This document shows, piece by piece, positions 1 through 12,525 of a stretch of DNA of 64,000 bases; position 1 is the first letter of the stretch; each line of letters begins with the position of its first letter. The stretch is from Solea solea (Eukaryota; Chordata; Actinopteri; Pleuronectiformes; Soleidae), in assembly GCF_958295425.1 (NCBI RefSeq), contig NC_081153.1:2700419-2764418 (forward strand). Reading direction: 5' to 3'. Both the position numbers and the translations under genes were made by a program. The notes beneath the pieces were generated by a model. The model had not been told where the DNA came from. It saw only the letters and a list, made by a program, of their open reading frames with translations, and ran no database searches.

Positions 1-1507
1 TTGTTTTCATACATGTTTTCACCCCGTCAGGTGTACGGTGACTTCCCTGTCATGTGTTTTTACAGGTTGTGACGCCTGGGATTATCATCTCAGTGTGCTG
101 ATATAGCAGCAACGCGGGCCACTTCAGTCCGTCATAAAAGGTCACACTGTTGAAGAGGCTAAGTAAATAATGAGAAGCTTTTTTCCCCACATTTGCCATC
201 ATTGTGTCAGCGGTGACATGTGTGGAAGGACAGTCCACGTGTTTCTCTGCGTCCTCAGTGCAGCCCGAGACACTTTCTCAACCACTTCATTAGGATTTGA
301 AACCAGCAGATTTCCTGACTGAATGATTTAAACACAATTAAATCAATGTTTCACAGTTAAACATCTACTTTGTTTTGGAAAACTCTTGCTATATATGAAA
401 TAAACAAAGAACTCTTTAAATGTTTATTCCTTAGATTCCCTCACAGCGCGCCTGGAGGCACCAGAGCTGTTAAAAAAAAAACTTAGACGGAACAGTTATG
501 AGTGTAAATAATTGCACATCATTGGAATAACAGCTGGGTAATTGGAATAGACCATTTTCATAAACATCTCTCTCTCTAAATGGCTGACACAGTGATCATT
601 AACATGCGTACAGAGGCAGCGTAACACCAGTCAACAGTTCAATCATCGTCGCTAATTGTAAACGACTTCTGAGCCCAGACTGTAAATATGCCCAGTAACA
701 AACTTTCACTCTTCTTTCTCTTTGTTTCCTTTGTGAAGTGGCCTGAGCTTAAAGACGTTACACACACCAGCCGACACAAGCCCAACAATGCCCAACTGTA
801 GGTCCGTTCAAAAACGTGAGTTCATCTCCAACAATTACCAGGGAAATGTCTACAATCTCAATATTAAACAGAGGATTCTGGTGTAAAACTTTCTAATTAA
901 GAAGTCTTTGCTTAGTTTTCTTTGAAACAACGTATGTATTAATCACCTAACCTTTAATTTCTTTATTTTTTAGCAATACCTCCCAATTTATACGGTAATA
1001 ATTAGATGTGGACCGATAGAATAACAATAGTTAGAAGCATGAAAAAGCAAAAATAAATAAGAAATGATTAATGTCAGAAAGAAAAAGACACAAAACTGAA
1101 AAAAGACTTAATTTATGAAAAAATTAAGCGTTTCTTCCATATTTCTGACAATCGACAGAGGAAGCACTACCAAGCATTTGTTTGGTGGAATCCATGTGTG
1201 AGCATCTCTGAATGGACACAACACTAATCATACGAGCGCTCGCGCGTTGTTGTTTGTTTGTTTTTGTTTTGTCTTTGCTTTGATTACGAATCATGAGGGA
1301 AAAACCACCGAGACAAGCAAAAGTCTCCCTTAAATGAGCAAAAGTAAGGTATGCGATAAATCAGTCAACCTCTCAATGTTAATTATGCGTCCTCTTTGTG
1401 TTCAAGCATTCTTTGCTATTTATTGTATTTAGTTTGCATCATCATTTTTTACCTTCTGTGGCAAAAAATCGTTGAATGTCATCATTGATTGATTAATCTG
1501 CCGTCCC

Positions 1508-1527
1508 TTTTTTTTTTTTTTTTTTTT
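1508..1527. repeat. Poly-T tract (20 nt)
   Basis: An uninterrupted run of 20 T. On the minus strand it could be an old poly-A tail, but no retroelement body is recognisable next to it. Confidence 0.9.
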
Positions 1528-2240
1528 AAGTTTGCTATTCTGATAGCGCCGTCTCCAGTAGGTCACAAATCTGATTAACCTTTTTGTGCCTGATGAGGCT
1601 TTTAGAAGCAGAGGGGGAGACCTGAGCAAAAGCTTCCTCACGTTCCTCTCCTCTTTTATTTCTCCCATTTATCAATTGCGAGTGCTTTATCTTGAGGTGC
1701 GATGGTGGTGACCTGCTGATTCTGAACCACATCTCTGGGATTTTATGAAAGAGAACATTATAGTGAACAGGGAGGGGAGGGGGGGAGAAATAGGCAATTA
1801 AAAAAACTGTGTCGCTTTGTCCTGAGACCTGAAGTTGAGGACACACTTGTTCTGTGCTTCTTTGAAATGAACATGAAGCTGAGCCACTTCATCTGAGAGG
1901 CTTCATTTCTACCACAAGCAGTCGACCTGTGAGATCCCTACAAACAAATCTCAGATATGACTCGTCAACCAATGCCATGTTTTTATCTGCGAGCCGAGAG
2001 CGGAAAAACGGGGACAAGACAATCCAGCAGGTCATTGATTCAGTGGAGAATAATTGCCGGGAAAGAAGCCCATATTGTTTTCATACATTGTCTCCTTGTC
2101 ATGACTTGGCATGTGCATATAGTCTCAGGTTATGACAGACCAGATTAACCCCTGCCCAGAGTGAACTACTCTGCCCAGGCCAGAGTGTGCTGGGGAGTAA
2201 ACTGTCCTACGCCAGAGTATGGCTAAACTATACTCTCGCT

Positions 2241-3497
2241 TAGGCCAGACTATACCCCTCTAGGCCAGACTATACCCCTCTAGGCCAGACTATACCCTTC
2301 TAGGCCAGACTATACCCCTCTAAATCAGACTAAACCCTTCTAGGCCAGACTATACCCCTCTAGGCCAGACTATATCCTTTTAGACCAGACTATACCCCTC
2401 TAGGCCAGACTATATCCTTTTAGGCCAGACTATACCCCTCTAGGCCAGACTATAACCTTCTTGGCCATACTATACCCCTCGAGGCCAGGCTAAACCCTTC
2501 TAGGCCAGACTATACCCCTCTAGGCCAGACTAAACCCTTCTAGGCCAGACTAAACCCTTCTAGGCCAGACTAAACCCCTCTAGGCCAGACTATATCCTTT
2601 TAGGCCAGACTATACCCCTCTAGGCCAGACTATACCCCTCTAGGCCAGACTATAACCTTCTAGGCCAGACTATACCCCTCGAGGCCAGGCTAAACCCTTC
2701 TAGGCCAGACTATACCCCTCTAGGCCAGACTAAACCCTTCTAGGCCAGACTATATCCTTTTAGACCAGACTATACCCCTCTAGGCCAGACTAAACCCTTC
2801 TAGGCCAGACTATACCCCTCTAGGCCAGATTAACCCTTCTAGGCCAGACTATACCCCTCTAGGCCAGACTATAACCTTCTAGGCCACACTAAACCCTTCT
2901 AGGCCAGACTATACCCCTCTAGGCCAGACTATACCCCTCTAGGCCAGGCTATACTCCTCTCGGCCAGACTATACCCCTCTAGGCTAGACTATACCCTTCT
3001 AGGCCACACTAAACCCTTCTAGGCCAGACTATACCCTCTAAGCCAGACAATACCCCTCTAGGCCAGACTATACCCCTCTAGGCCAGGCTATACTCCTCTC
3101 GGCCAGACTATACCCCTCTAGGCCAGACTAAACCCTTCTAGGCCAGACTATACCCCTCTAGGCCAGATTAACCCTTCTAGGCCAGACTATACCCCTCTAG
3201 GCCAGACTATAACCTTCTAGGCCACACTAAACCCTTCTAGGCCAGACTATACCCCTCTAGGCCAGACTATACCCCTCTAGGCCAGGCTATACTCCTCTCG
3301 GCCAGACTATACCCCTCTAGGCTAGACTATACCCTTCTAGGCCACACTAAACCCTTCTAGGCCAGACTATACCCTCTAAGCCAGACAATACCCCTCTAGG
3401 CCAGACTATACCCCTCTAGGCCAGGCTATACTCCTCTCGGCCAGACTATACCCTTCTAGGCCAGACTATACCCCTCTAGGCCAGACCATACCCCTCT
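2241..3497. repeat. 20-bp minisatellite, about 63 copies, with higher-order structure
   Basis: Tandem array of the unit TAGGCCAGACTATACCCCTC and close variants (TAAACCCTTC, TATATCCTTT, TATAACCTTC endings). Degenerate units begin near 2150. The block from 2821 recurs from 3159 with the same order of variants for roughly 290 bp, a 338-bp higher-order period that points to a recent unequal exchange. The array ends directly at a dispersed element (3512-3612) that also occurs at 44890-45015. No coding frame is conserved through the array. Confidence 0.97.
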
Positions 3498-3511
3498 TGT
3501 GTAGGTTAATT

Positions 3512-3612
3512 TATACTCCGGGGTTAAAGAGGCCTAGGCGATAATATACCCGGGGTATAATCTTGCGTAGGCCGCTTTAACCCCGGGTTTATTCTGGACT
3601 GGGGGTATAGGA
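3512..3612 (+). repeat. Dispersed repeat flanking the minisatellite (copy 1)
   Basis: This segment shares ACCCGGGGTATAATCT (3548-3563) and GTTTATTCTGGACTGGGGG (3587-3605) with the opposite strand of 44890-45015, at nearly the same spacing (about 24 bp). It is GC-palindromic in character. Its relative carries a stretch (TAGGCCATAATAAACCC) that resembles the adjacent minisatellite monomer. Family not recognised. Confidence 0.8.
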
Positions 3613-6600
3613 TCATCATGTGCCTCTGGGCCTCTTGAATAAAAGGTCACACCGCTAAAGAGTGTGTACTCTGGCTCAATAAATGAAGATAAACTGCAAA
3701 CACGCACATTCATTTGCATTTTCATATTTCCCCTATAATAGAATCCATTTCAAGGGTCCGTCCACATGTTTCACAGAGTCCTCAGTGCAGCCCTTGACAT
3801 TTTCTCTTCAACTACTTCATTAGGATTTGAAAAGCAGCAAGATCCCCCTGCCTCGATACTTTTAAAAGCACGGGGGAGACGCTCAGATCAGAGCTTCCTC
3901 CCCACATTTCACTCCTATTTTATGTGATTAAATCTTTAGCTTTGCTTCAGGCTCCGTGCTTGAGAAGCGACAGTGGCGACCTGCTGAATCTGTGCGCTCC
4001 GCCAAGCACTTAACCACATCTGTGGTAATGTGCATCAAGAGTGGGATTATATGAAAGAGGAAAACTGTAGAGAATGGTTTCATGACAAGATCAAAAACTT
4101 CCTCGCTTTGTTCTCCTTGATTGAGACCTGAAGTAGAGGACGTGCTCGCTCCACTCGTGCCTTCATGGTCTGACAACCTGAGGTCACAGGTTCCACGCTG
4201 ACTTAAAGTTGTAAGACAGTTGTTAATAATCCTACATGAGGCTTAACAAGGAGATTTGTTCCCTCATCTTTATTAAAGATATTGAATTTCGAAGCTTTTT
4301 TCATTTGTGCAGTGGAGATTCTCCTTTCCTTCTTTTTATCCTTCCCCATAGGAAGTGATATGTGTGATCAAGTAGCAAAGCAACCTGATGGAAAATAATG
4401 ACTCAGTGTTGCTCGCCTGGCCTGTGGGGAGAGATTAAGAAAATGAAAAAGAGTTCATGGAGTTATTCATACCGCTCTCCCAGTCTCATTATCGACCACA
4501 CACCGGAGGGAATGACACGTTTGGCTCCGAGCACCTGCATCCTCCCGACTTCACCATGACTCCAAACAATATGGGGATGAAGAAAATTAAAGCCGTAACT
4601 GAACCAAGGAGAAGTGGAGGGAGGTGAAAGCCATACGAGCAGTTATTGGAACCAACTCGTTCACTCTTTGGATTGACGGCTTGAATGTGGCTGGATTGGA
4701 ACCCCCACAGAGTCCATGTAGCCTTTTACAGGTCTGAAAGTTGCTTTCACAACTGTGCAAAACTTTGCTGTGTGATGCATCATGGGAAATATAATTAACA
4801 CGTCTTCATAGGAAGTGTCTGTGTGAAGAAGCTGGGAGTTGTGTACTTGTCTGTTAGTATAAACATTGCAGAGAGACGTGTGAATGTTTGCTCATGAGTG
4901 TGCACATTATTTTCTTTTTTCATATTCTCGCATGGTGAGTTTTTGGCAGATGTACTTTATATTGAAAAAAAAATAAATAAAAAAAAGTATCTCTGACTGG
5001 AGTGGGTGGTTAGTTTTGTAAAGGCCACCATGGCTCAAGATTGAGCGGATGCAGCAACGCCTCCACACACACGTGGAAAAACTTTCTCCCGGAGGACGTG
5101 AAAGCTTCTTACTGCACATAAATACTTCATGTAAAGCTGGTGTTATGTGGTAACAATCATCTGTTTCCTGTATCTTCTTCTCCTATAAGCATTTTAATCT
5201 GAAACGGACCATTTGTGGCAGCAGGTGACAAACGTTTGTCATTATATGAACAAAAATACACCTTTTTTGGGCACATGAAGCTTCAGAGTCAGCTTTTTGA
5301 AAAAGAATAGCGCAGTAACGGAAGATAACAGCCTGGCAGAAAAGGAGGGAAGGCTACCACTCATGATTGTAAAATCTGTGTTTGTTTAACACGTTAGTCC
5401 AGAGACAGGCTGCTGCTGCCGTGGACAGGAGAGGCCACTGCTGAGCCACCGTCGGTGCTACAGTCTGTACTGGGCTGGTAATGTGACCTAAAGTGAGTGG
5501 TTTGTGTCTCCAGTGACTGCAGCACAACGTATGGACTCATCAGCCCGGTCAAATACTACAGAGCACAGTCCACTTCTTTTACTCCAGATTTCCAGAAGAT
5601 GAAACCAAGTGAATGTTACAACAACATTGTTAGTCATAGCAACGTTTCTTGATGAGAATGTTGAATTAAAAAGCAGTGATAATTCTGAGAGTGTGTAATG
5701 ACCGCGGTCGGTAAACTTTCCCTGTTAAAGTCAACAGCACTTCAAGGCTGACTCAAACTGAGGGAGATCTAACTGCTACTGAAGACTCCAGGACACAGTT
5801 GGAATTTCAAGAAAAAGATAGAAATTGAGACACCAAGCAAATAACTAGTTTGAGAACAGCATCTCAGGACGAGAAGGTGGACTCGCTTGGCAGCCACACT
5901 GTGTTCTTTCAGACGCTGGTATTTTTTCCAGGTTTTAAGTGCGATCCGTGATGCCGTGTTCTGAGTAAAGACACACTTTAACACACACACTGTAGGTGGC
6001 TTGTGAACATGTGAGCATTGGGTAATTTTGTGTGGCAACTTCCTCGACGCTACTGCTTTCTGCGGCGTTGCCTAGATACCGTAGATGGAGGGAGGCTGGT
6101 ATAGCTCCTTTGAACTTGGAAAGTTACTGGCTAACATGGGCAACTCGGCACTCATTTATTTATTTTATTTGAGCTTGTGGAAGAAGTTTAAAGGAGTTCG
6201 AAGCCTCTTGCCTTTTTAACTGGGCTGTTGTTGTGGTACTAAAGGAAATAAACTGTGGTTATTTGGCATTTAACTTCTGCCAAGTCATACTTATATTGAT
6301 GGGAATTCACTTTCAGATAAATAGTGAATAGAGAAAAGTTCTGTATCGATGAACTAGTGGTCTGTGCATTAACATCTGGGCCAATCATGCAAGCAGAATG
6401 TGCAGGCTGACACAGACCTCCATCTCCCATGGCTGCACCTGCAGCCCGGCTGTCAGGAAGATGAAAATATGCCTGGCTTCATTTAGTGTTGTGAGGATCC
6501 TGTGGAGAAGAGGGAAGGTAAAGCTAATGGACTACTCGAGGACACAGCGGGGCTGTCGACTCAGCAGTGCTGCCGGCTATCTCTTCAGGACGCGCCCTTT

Positions 6601-7815
6601 TTATGACAGTCTCTCCGAGGCCACTGCAGGCGTACAGAAGCACCCAGGAGCCCTCACCTCTGTGCCCAGATTGTGCTAGATTTACTGTAAACAAAATCCA
6701 TTTTCGGGGAATAGCAGATTCCTTTAAAGCCACCCATGTCGACATAAAACATGTGGCGGCTCTTTTGTAAACGGCTAGTTTAGTCCAGGATAGAATACAA
6801 TCACTGCATGGATTTAGGAATATTTTTCTCAGATTTATACTCAGCTGTCTGTGCAGCTGTTTGCCTTATTCTATATCAAATTGAACCGTATACATATTTC
6901 ATTTGCATCATTGTCATGTGTAATCACAAGTTTCTGCAGCTAACCAAAAACTGCATCTATCAGTCAGTGGAGCAATGAAAAGATGCAGCAGTTGCACTGA
7001 TTGACAGAGAGGAAATTAAAGTGTCACATGAAACATGTTAACCATGTTCTTGCCCAATGTCGGCTCGTCGCTGCAGTCAAGCAGCCAGAGCGGGGGAGAC
7101 GACAACAACACGAGTAAAAAATGATGGGGGAAGGAAAGCTGAAATAGCAGGGTTGTTTCCCCCAATTATTGTGCAGCTTAACTACCAGGTAAGACATACT
7201 CTATTCATTCTCTCCAGGATGACAGTTCACAGCGAAACATGCTGAAGACGTGGCTTCACGCATTTGAAAGTGAGAATCCGTTCTCGCACCATAGCAAATG
7301 CATGTGTAAGGCCTCACCATACAATGCACATCATTAGCACGCCGCGGTCCCAGTTGACGAGCGACTGTCAATTGCTGCCATCAACTTCACCCACGCTTTA
7401 GGTTGGAGTTGGTGCACAGCATTACTCTGCACCAAAACACACCGTCGTCCTCACCGACCTCCAGCTTATGATATACGCTATGATTACATTTTTGAATTAT
7501 GAAAAATCTGCAGCTTTGCACTGGAACTCTTCCTGGAATCTGATATTTTCTAAAAAAAAAAAAAAAAGTTCTTCTTAAATCAAAATGTTTTTTTTGAAAA
7601 TTATAGTATATAAAAAATATATAACTTATTTTTAAATAAATTATATAAACATTCAAATAAATTATATAAATGATATAATAAAAAAAATAAATGCACTGAA
7701 TTATATAAATAAATGCACCAGTTTTTGACCAGTAGTCTTTAGTTTTATTTTATAGGCTAACTAACTATCAGCTAATTTTTCTGTAGTTAGCTGTAAGCGG
7801 CAGGACTCTCTAACT

Positions 7816-8100
7816 CAGTGGTTCTCAATTATTTTCTGTCATGCCCCCCCAGAGGACAGAAATGTTTTCACGCCCCCCCGAATTAAAATACTATTGTGAA
7901 CCTGATAATATTTATTTATTTATCTGTATAAACCACTGTATAAGTTGTCCCGTAGTGTAAAAATGGTATGAATCGATTCTTTAGAATAGACGCAGAATTC
8001 TCTGTGAATAAAACTGCAAGTATTATTATTTTTGAACCTTTGACCTTCAATCAGTCTCAACAGTGTTTTGGCCATTGTCTTTAGCTGTTAGCTTAGCTTG
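7816..8100 (+). mobile_element. hAT-like non-autonomous element, left end only
   Basis: Starts with CAGTGGTTCTCAA at 7816, the classic terminal inverted repeat of Charlie-type hAT elements, followed by the usual C-rich CCCCCCCAGAGGACAG and CGCCCCCCCGAATT. The matching right TIR was not found, so this is a fragment and its right border is a guess. Confidence 0.55.
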
Positions 8101-8219
8101 TCAGAACTTGTCATTATTGATAGTTTTTCTCCGCTGTGCTGCCATAATAGATAATAGAAAAATGTGTTTGCATAAAACCTGGCAATGAAAAACTCTCATT
8201 GTAACAATCGCTGTGAAGG

Positions 8220-8220
<1 letters not shown>

Positions 8221-8259
<39 letters not shown>
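8221..8259. repeat. (CA)n microsatellite
   Basis: Uninterrupted CA dinucleotide run of 39 bp. The long VCVCV or HTHTH frames over it are artefacts. Confidence 0.97.
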
Positions 8260-8260
<1 letters not shown>

Positions 8261-8527
8261 AGTTGTAGGCAGGTGATAATGGGATGGAACCTCAGCAGGT
8301 AAAGGTCAAACATAAACACACTCGCACACATTATGTGTTGTTAACCACATTCTGCTGGTGGATAATATAGCCATTCAGAGTCATTTCAAATTGTGAAAAA
8401 CAGAAATGTTTAAATAAAATCTAACTTATTCTGAAAATAATGGACTCACTCTGGCAGCAGTCAGATTAAACACGAGTGGAACCCAGTGATTGCTTTTCCT
8501 GAATGGACACAGACGTAATTTTTGAGC

Positions 8528-8578
<51 letters not shown>
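8528..8578. repeat. (TA)n microsatellite
   Basis: About 50 bp of TA with one CA interruption near the left end. Confidence 0.97.
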
Positions 8579-8579
<1 letters not shown>

Positions 8580-8769
8580 TATTCACACATTTAGAGACAC
8601 TGTCAATTTGTACAAAATTAAAAAAAAAGTTGATTAAGGGCCAGACACCTCCTCTTGATGCTCGTGTTACCCGGTGCCAAAGCTGTCATTACATTATTGT
8701 TTTGCAGAACAGAATATCCTTGTTTATGATAATTCCAGCTCCGCCACAGGGCTTTTACTCATTGTGTGC

Positions 8770-8773
8770 GAGA

Positions 8774-8816
<43 letters not shown>
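8770..8816. repeat. (GA)n microsatellite
   Basis: GA dinucleotide run with single-base interruptions (GGG and AAA). Confidence 0.97.
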
Positions 8817-9239
8817 TAGCTTTGTTGTAAATAGTTTTTACTACCCTGCTTCTGTGAGCTCTCGGTGATTAAACTGCACAAGCAAAACAACTATAACCCA
8901 TCCTGGAGTGTTTAGACTGTCTTTACTGAATCAAATATTGATGAGAAAACATGATTTTGGATGGCTGCCACTCTCTCCCTCTCTGTCTCTGCCTTAAACA
9001 ACAACAGCTGGCTTCAAATGTATGAAATACAGGCGTAGGTTTTGGTTCTCCTTTCAGACGGCACACAACAACTCCACTGCTGCACTGAATCACCCATTCT
9101 TTCAATCTTTTCAACGGTCTTTGCCATGGATGGATGTGTTTTCAAGCCCTGTAGTCAAAGATCACGTACTCTTTGTTGAACTTGGAGGATTAAATGCTGT
9201 GATGAACAATTCCCAATGGTATAAGTTGGTATAAGACCA

Positions 9240-9810
9240 GCACAACATTGCACCTTGGTCAGCTGGGAGGATCACGAGACTAGAGATTGGTGGTGGATCT
9301 GGGTCAGAGAATGCGCTTCCCACTAGAGATCGCCACCACAAACCTCAGACCAGACCTTGTGCTATGGTCCTCCTTACTTCACAAAGTGTACATAACAGAG
9401 CTGACCGTGCCCTGGCAGGATGCTATTGTGGAGGCCTATGAACGCAAGAGCCTCAAGTATGCCGAGCTGGCAGCCGATGCTGAGCAACGTGGTTGGAAAA
9501 GCAAAGCTTTGTGGGACAAACATCGACCGGGCTGCTTAAGGACTTGGGAATTCGAGGCCAAGCCCAACGCCAAGCCTTCAAAGCCCTCTCAGATGCAGCT
9601 GAGCAGACGAGCCGATGGCTCTGGATGAAGAGGAAAGATGCCACCTGGGCTCCAACATCGCATCGTCGGCACAGAAGGGCTAAGAGCTGAGGGGGGCACG
9701 TCTGAGCCGTCCAGAGGTGTCGGGGGCCTGTCAGCGAAATACCAGAGAAGGAGGGTGCCCACCCGATTACCCCGATGACCCCGATGACCCTTCTGTCCCA
9801 TAAACAGTAG
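9240..9810 (+). pseudogene. Non-LTR retrotransposon ORF, C-terminal relic (restriction-like-endonuclease type)
   Basis: Decayed 3' end of a fish LINE polyprotein. From 9287 the frame reads VDLGQRMRFP, then NLRPDLVLW and ITELTVPWQDAIVEAYERK. RPD followed by ELTVPW is the PD...E-type signature of the restriction-like endonuclease region at the C terminus of this retroelement class. Around 9490-9520 the frame shifts: the downstream frame (9493-9690) reads LLKDLGIRGQAQRQAFKALS, then SRWLWMKRKDATW, which is the known C-terminal tail. The segment that normally joins the two parts (the VEVGCRGF region) is missing, so this is an inactivated copy. The reverse-transcriptase domain is absent (5' truncation). 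A 3' UTR-like stretch rich in CCGATGACC follows to about 9810. The family is recognised by eye and its exact clade is not resolved. Confidence 0.8.
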
Positions 9811-10107
9811 CATTACTCCTACCTGGAAACCCCTCGGATGCCTGCTCCAACCCACCTCACACTTCAGGAGGGCAAATCACTAAGGGCTTGTACAACCTAG
9901 TCCCAATACAGAACTCACATTTACCAAAGTATCCAATGAGTAAGTCACTGTGTGGGTTTACTGTACGTGTTCCCCTCAGCATCACACCGATAACGTCACG
10001 TTTTTCCTCCACCTATTTAGAGAATGAGTGACGTAAGTTGCTGTGAGGCCTGTGGCAGCACAAGCCATTGTCTGTTAGACAGAGATGAGGAGGAAAAAGA
10101 TATGAAG

Positions 10108-10131
10108 AGCATGAGAGAGAGAGAGAGAGAG
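10108..10131. repeat. (GA)n microsatellite
   Basis: Short GA run of about 24 bp. Confidence 0.9.
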
Positions 10132-10989
10132 CCACAGAATGAGAAGATTAATTAAATCTTGCACTCAATAATGTGTGGAATTCATTGTGTGAAAAATAGC
10201 TCAAGAGAACTAAAAATCTAAATGATGCCGAGGCGTAATGCAGGAGGCGGAGAGAATATTCCGTCCAGATGTTGGAGCTTTGTGAAGATGTTTGGAAAAG
10301 ACAGAAACAGCCGATGACCCGAGCGTCGCGACGGGGGAGAGAAGCTGAATCAGAGAACAGGAGTTACACGGATTAAAACAACAATAACGACTTCAGAGCG
10401 CCTGCTGAGACCAGGAGGATTTCACACAGGAAGAACCAAAGATTGAGATTTAACTAAAACCTTTTTGCTTTTTATTGTAAATTATTTATTTGCCCCAAAG
10501 CAAACACAACAAATGAGATTGTATGAACAGTATATTACCTTTTACAGTGCTGTGCCCAGAGGAGAGAGACACACACACACGTACATGTACATCTTAATTA
10601 TTTCTCCAGTGAAATATCAGTCAAGAACCATTTGACGAGTGGTTCTGAGAAACCCGGGCTAAACAACACAGTGTGAGGACAAATGTTGGGATGAAAGGGA
10701 GCTAAATCTGAGGCTGAGGCCGGAGCTGAAGTGAAATCAAAGTCAGGATAAAGTCACGAAGGTGTCGGGTGAAACCAGGTTAGGCTAGCTTTTCATCGGG
10801 CTTTGATTTCCACAAGTCTGAGACACGCTCCCATCACCCCCGACTCATGCAGAGCTGAATAATCTGAAACATCAAAACCAAAGCTCTGGCTCTACAAAGG
10901 CAGGTAAGGCTTTATTTAAAGCAACAGACAACACGCATCAATAAATGTAAAGAATCAAGAAGGTCAGGGTCAATTAGATGTATGAAATA

Positions 10990-11560
10990 TCGGCGATGAC
11001 ATTTATGTTGGCACGAGCGGAGACGGTTGGACCCCGTGGGACCGAGGGGCAGCTGGGGTTGAGGCCCGGCCGCCTACAGGAAGTCAATGACTGATGCCAG
11101 CGGAGACAACAATGTTTTTGCCATTGTGCAAATTGAAGAAACATAACCATAAATTTGCGAGCGGCAGATCGATGCAGCCCAGACATGGCCAAGTCCCGGG
11201 GAAACATATCCGGGGGGGGGAGGGGTTGAGTTGGTGCGAGCATTTGATAACTTTGATAAGAGATGGACGCTCAACCTGCTATTAATCTTCCATTCCAGGC
11301 CACAGGCCGGCGACCGCCGCCAAGCCGGTGACAGATTCAGCCATTAACGCTCGCACTGATGTGTGCACCTGGCAATCAGGAGGATTTCTCGGCGCATTAT
11401 TGGTGCAATCATGGACATCCATCAGATGTGGTCCATTAGAGTGGTCGGGTTACAAAGGGCAGCACCGCAGCCCTGTCTTTCACCAACACCGCTCTATATA
11501 CTGTGTCACAAACCGGCAGGCAAACATATTTAGTATTTCATCTCGTATTGCTTACATGAC
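10990..11560. other. GC-balanced, possibly conserved non-coding block
   Basis: Unlike its AT-rich flanks, this stretch is of even composition with little simple repeat beyond one G run at 11213. It contains TF-site-like words such as GCCATTGTGCAAATTG (11121-11136) and CATAAATTTGCGAGCGG. ORFs cross it on both strands, but none looks like a protein family. In an intron of a neurally expressed regulator gene, such a block is a candidate enhancer. This is inference from texture only. Confidence 0.25.
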
Positions 11561-12187
11561 AGATTATTGATCTGTGACTGAGGTGGATTTCCAACATTCA
11601 CTCTGTCAAAAGATCAAGGGCAATATTCTGTGATATATTTGTAACAATGCACTTGTTAGGAGTGTTCGTCTTTTCATTTTAATGACAAGGACAGAGCCTG
11701 TGACTATGCTTAATAGTAATGTTCCCATTATGTGCAGCGGCATCTCCGGAGACTCCCCTTAAATACGCGACTACTCAATCATGACAAGACAAACCCGTGT
11801 TGGAATGAAATGGGTCATACGATACTTTAAATAAATATGATAATGAGGCAGACGCCACGGATTGCCGGGGGGGTTATTATTTGTGTTATGTGGAGAGAAC
11901 AGCCGGGTAGACTGGGACTGAATAACGCCGCCACAGTTTCAGTGGGAATTGGCCTGCGGCGGCACATGGGAGCTGAGATGGAGTGGATGTGATGGGTGTG
12001 TGTTCCGCTGCCGTCGGTGTGTTGGCGTGAGAATTTTGCAGAGTTCACACAAATGTGTGTCGAGTTAAATTGTGAAATGCTCAGCTCTACATAAATAACT
12101 AAATCTTTTTATGGGTTTTTATTTTGAAATAAAATGGTTAATAAAAACTTTGTCATTTTCAAAGCAGACACAGTATGGAATTAGATT

Positions 12188-12525
12188 TGTGTCAATATTT
12201 TCAAACAACACTTTTTAAAAAGCAAATAAAACATCGATTTAATCATTCAAAAATATAGTATTTTATTGTTTGAAAATACACTTGTTCTTTGTTGTTGTTC
12301 TCCCTCATTTGTTCTTTGTGCTATGGTTTTTGTTTGTGTTTCTGTCCATGGGCGGGCCTTAGGAAGCTACCTGCTGATTGGCTACTGAGTTTTGGATTTT
12401 CGTTAGATATTTACAAATCAGAGAGGGTCAATAACGAGTGCTTTTTCAAACAATAAAATACAAAATATTTAAAATCGACATTTCATTTCCTTCTTAGAAA
12501 AGTGTTGTTTGGAAATATTGACACA
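12188..12525. mobile_element. MITE-like element with long terminal inverted repeats (338 bp)
   Basis: The left arm starts TGTGTCAATATTTTCAAACA and the right arm, read on the minus strand, starts TGTGTCAATATTTCCAAACA. Homology runs about 100 bp inward on both sides, through GTATTTTATTGTTTGAAAA. The unique core (about 12300-12420) holds ATGGGCGGGCCTTAGGAAGC and GATTGGCTACTGAG. No ORF. A foldback non-autonomous DNA transposon is the simplest reading; the superfamily is not resolved. Confidence 0.85.

Noticed and set aside
2241..3497. CRISPR array
   Set aside because: 20-bp units follow each other directly with no unique spacers, and the context is vertebrate.
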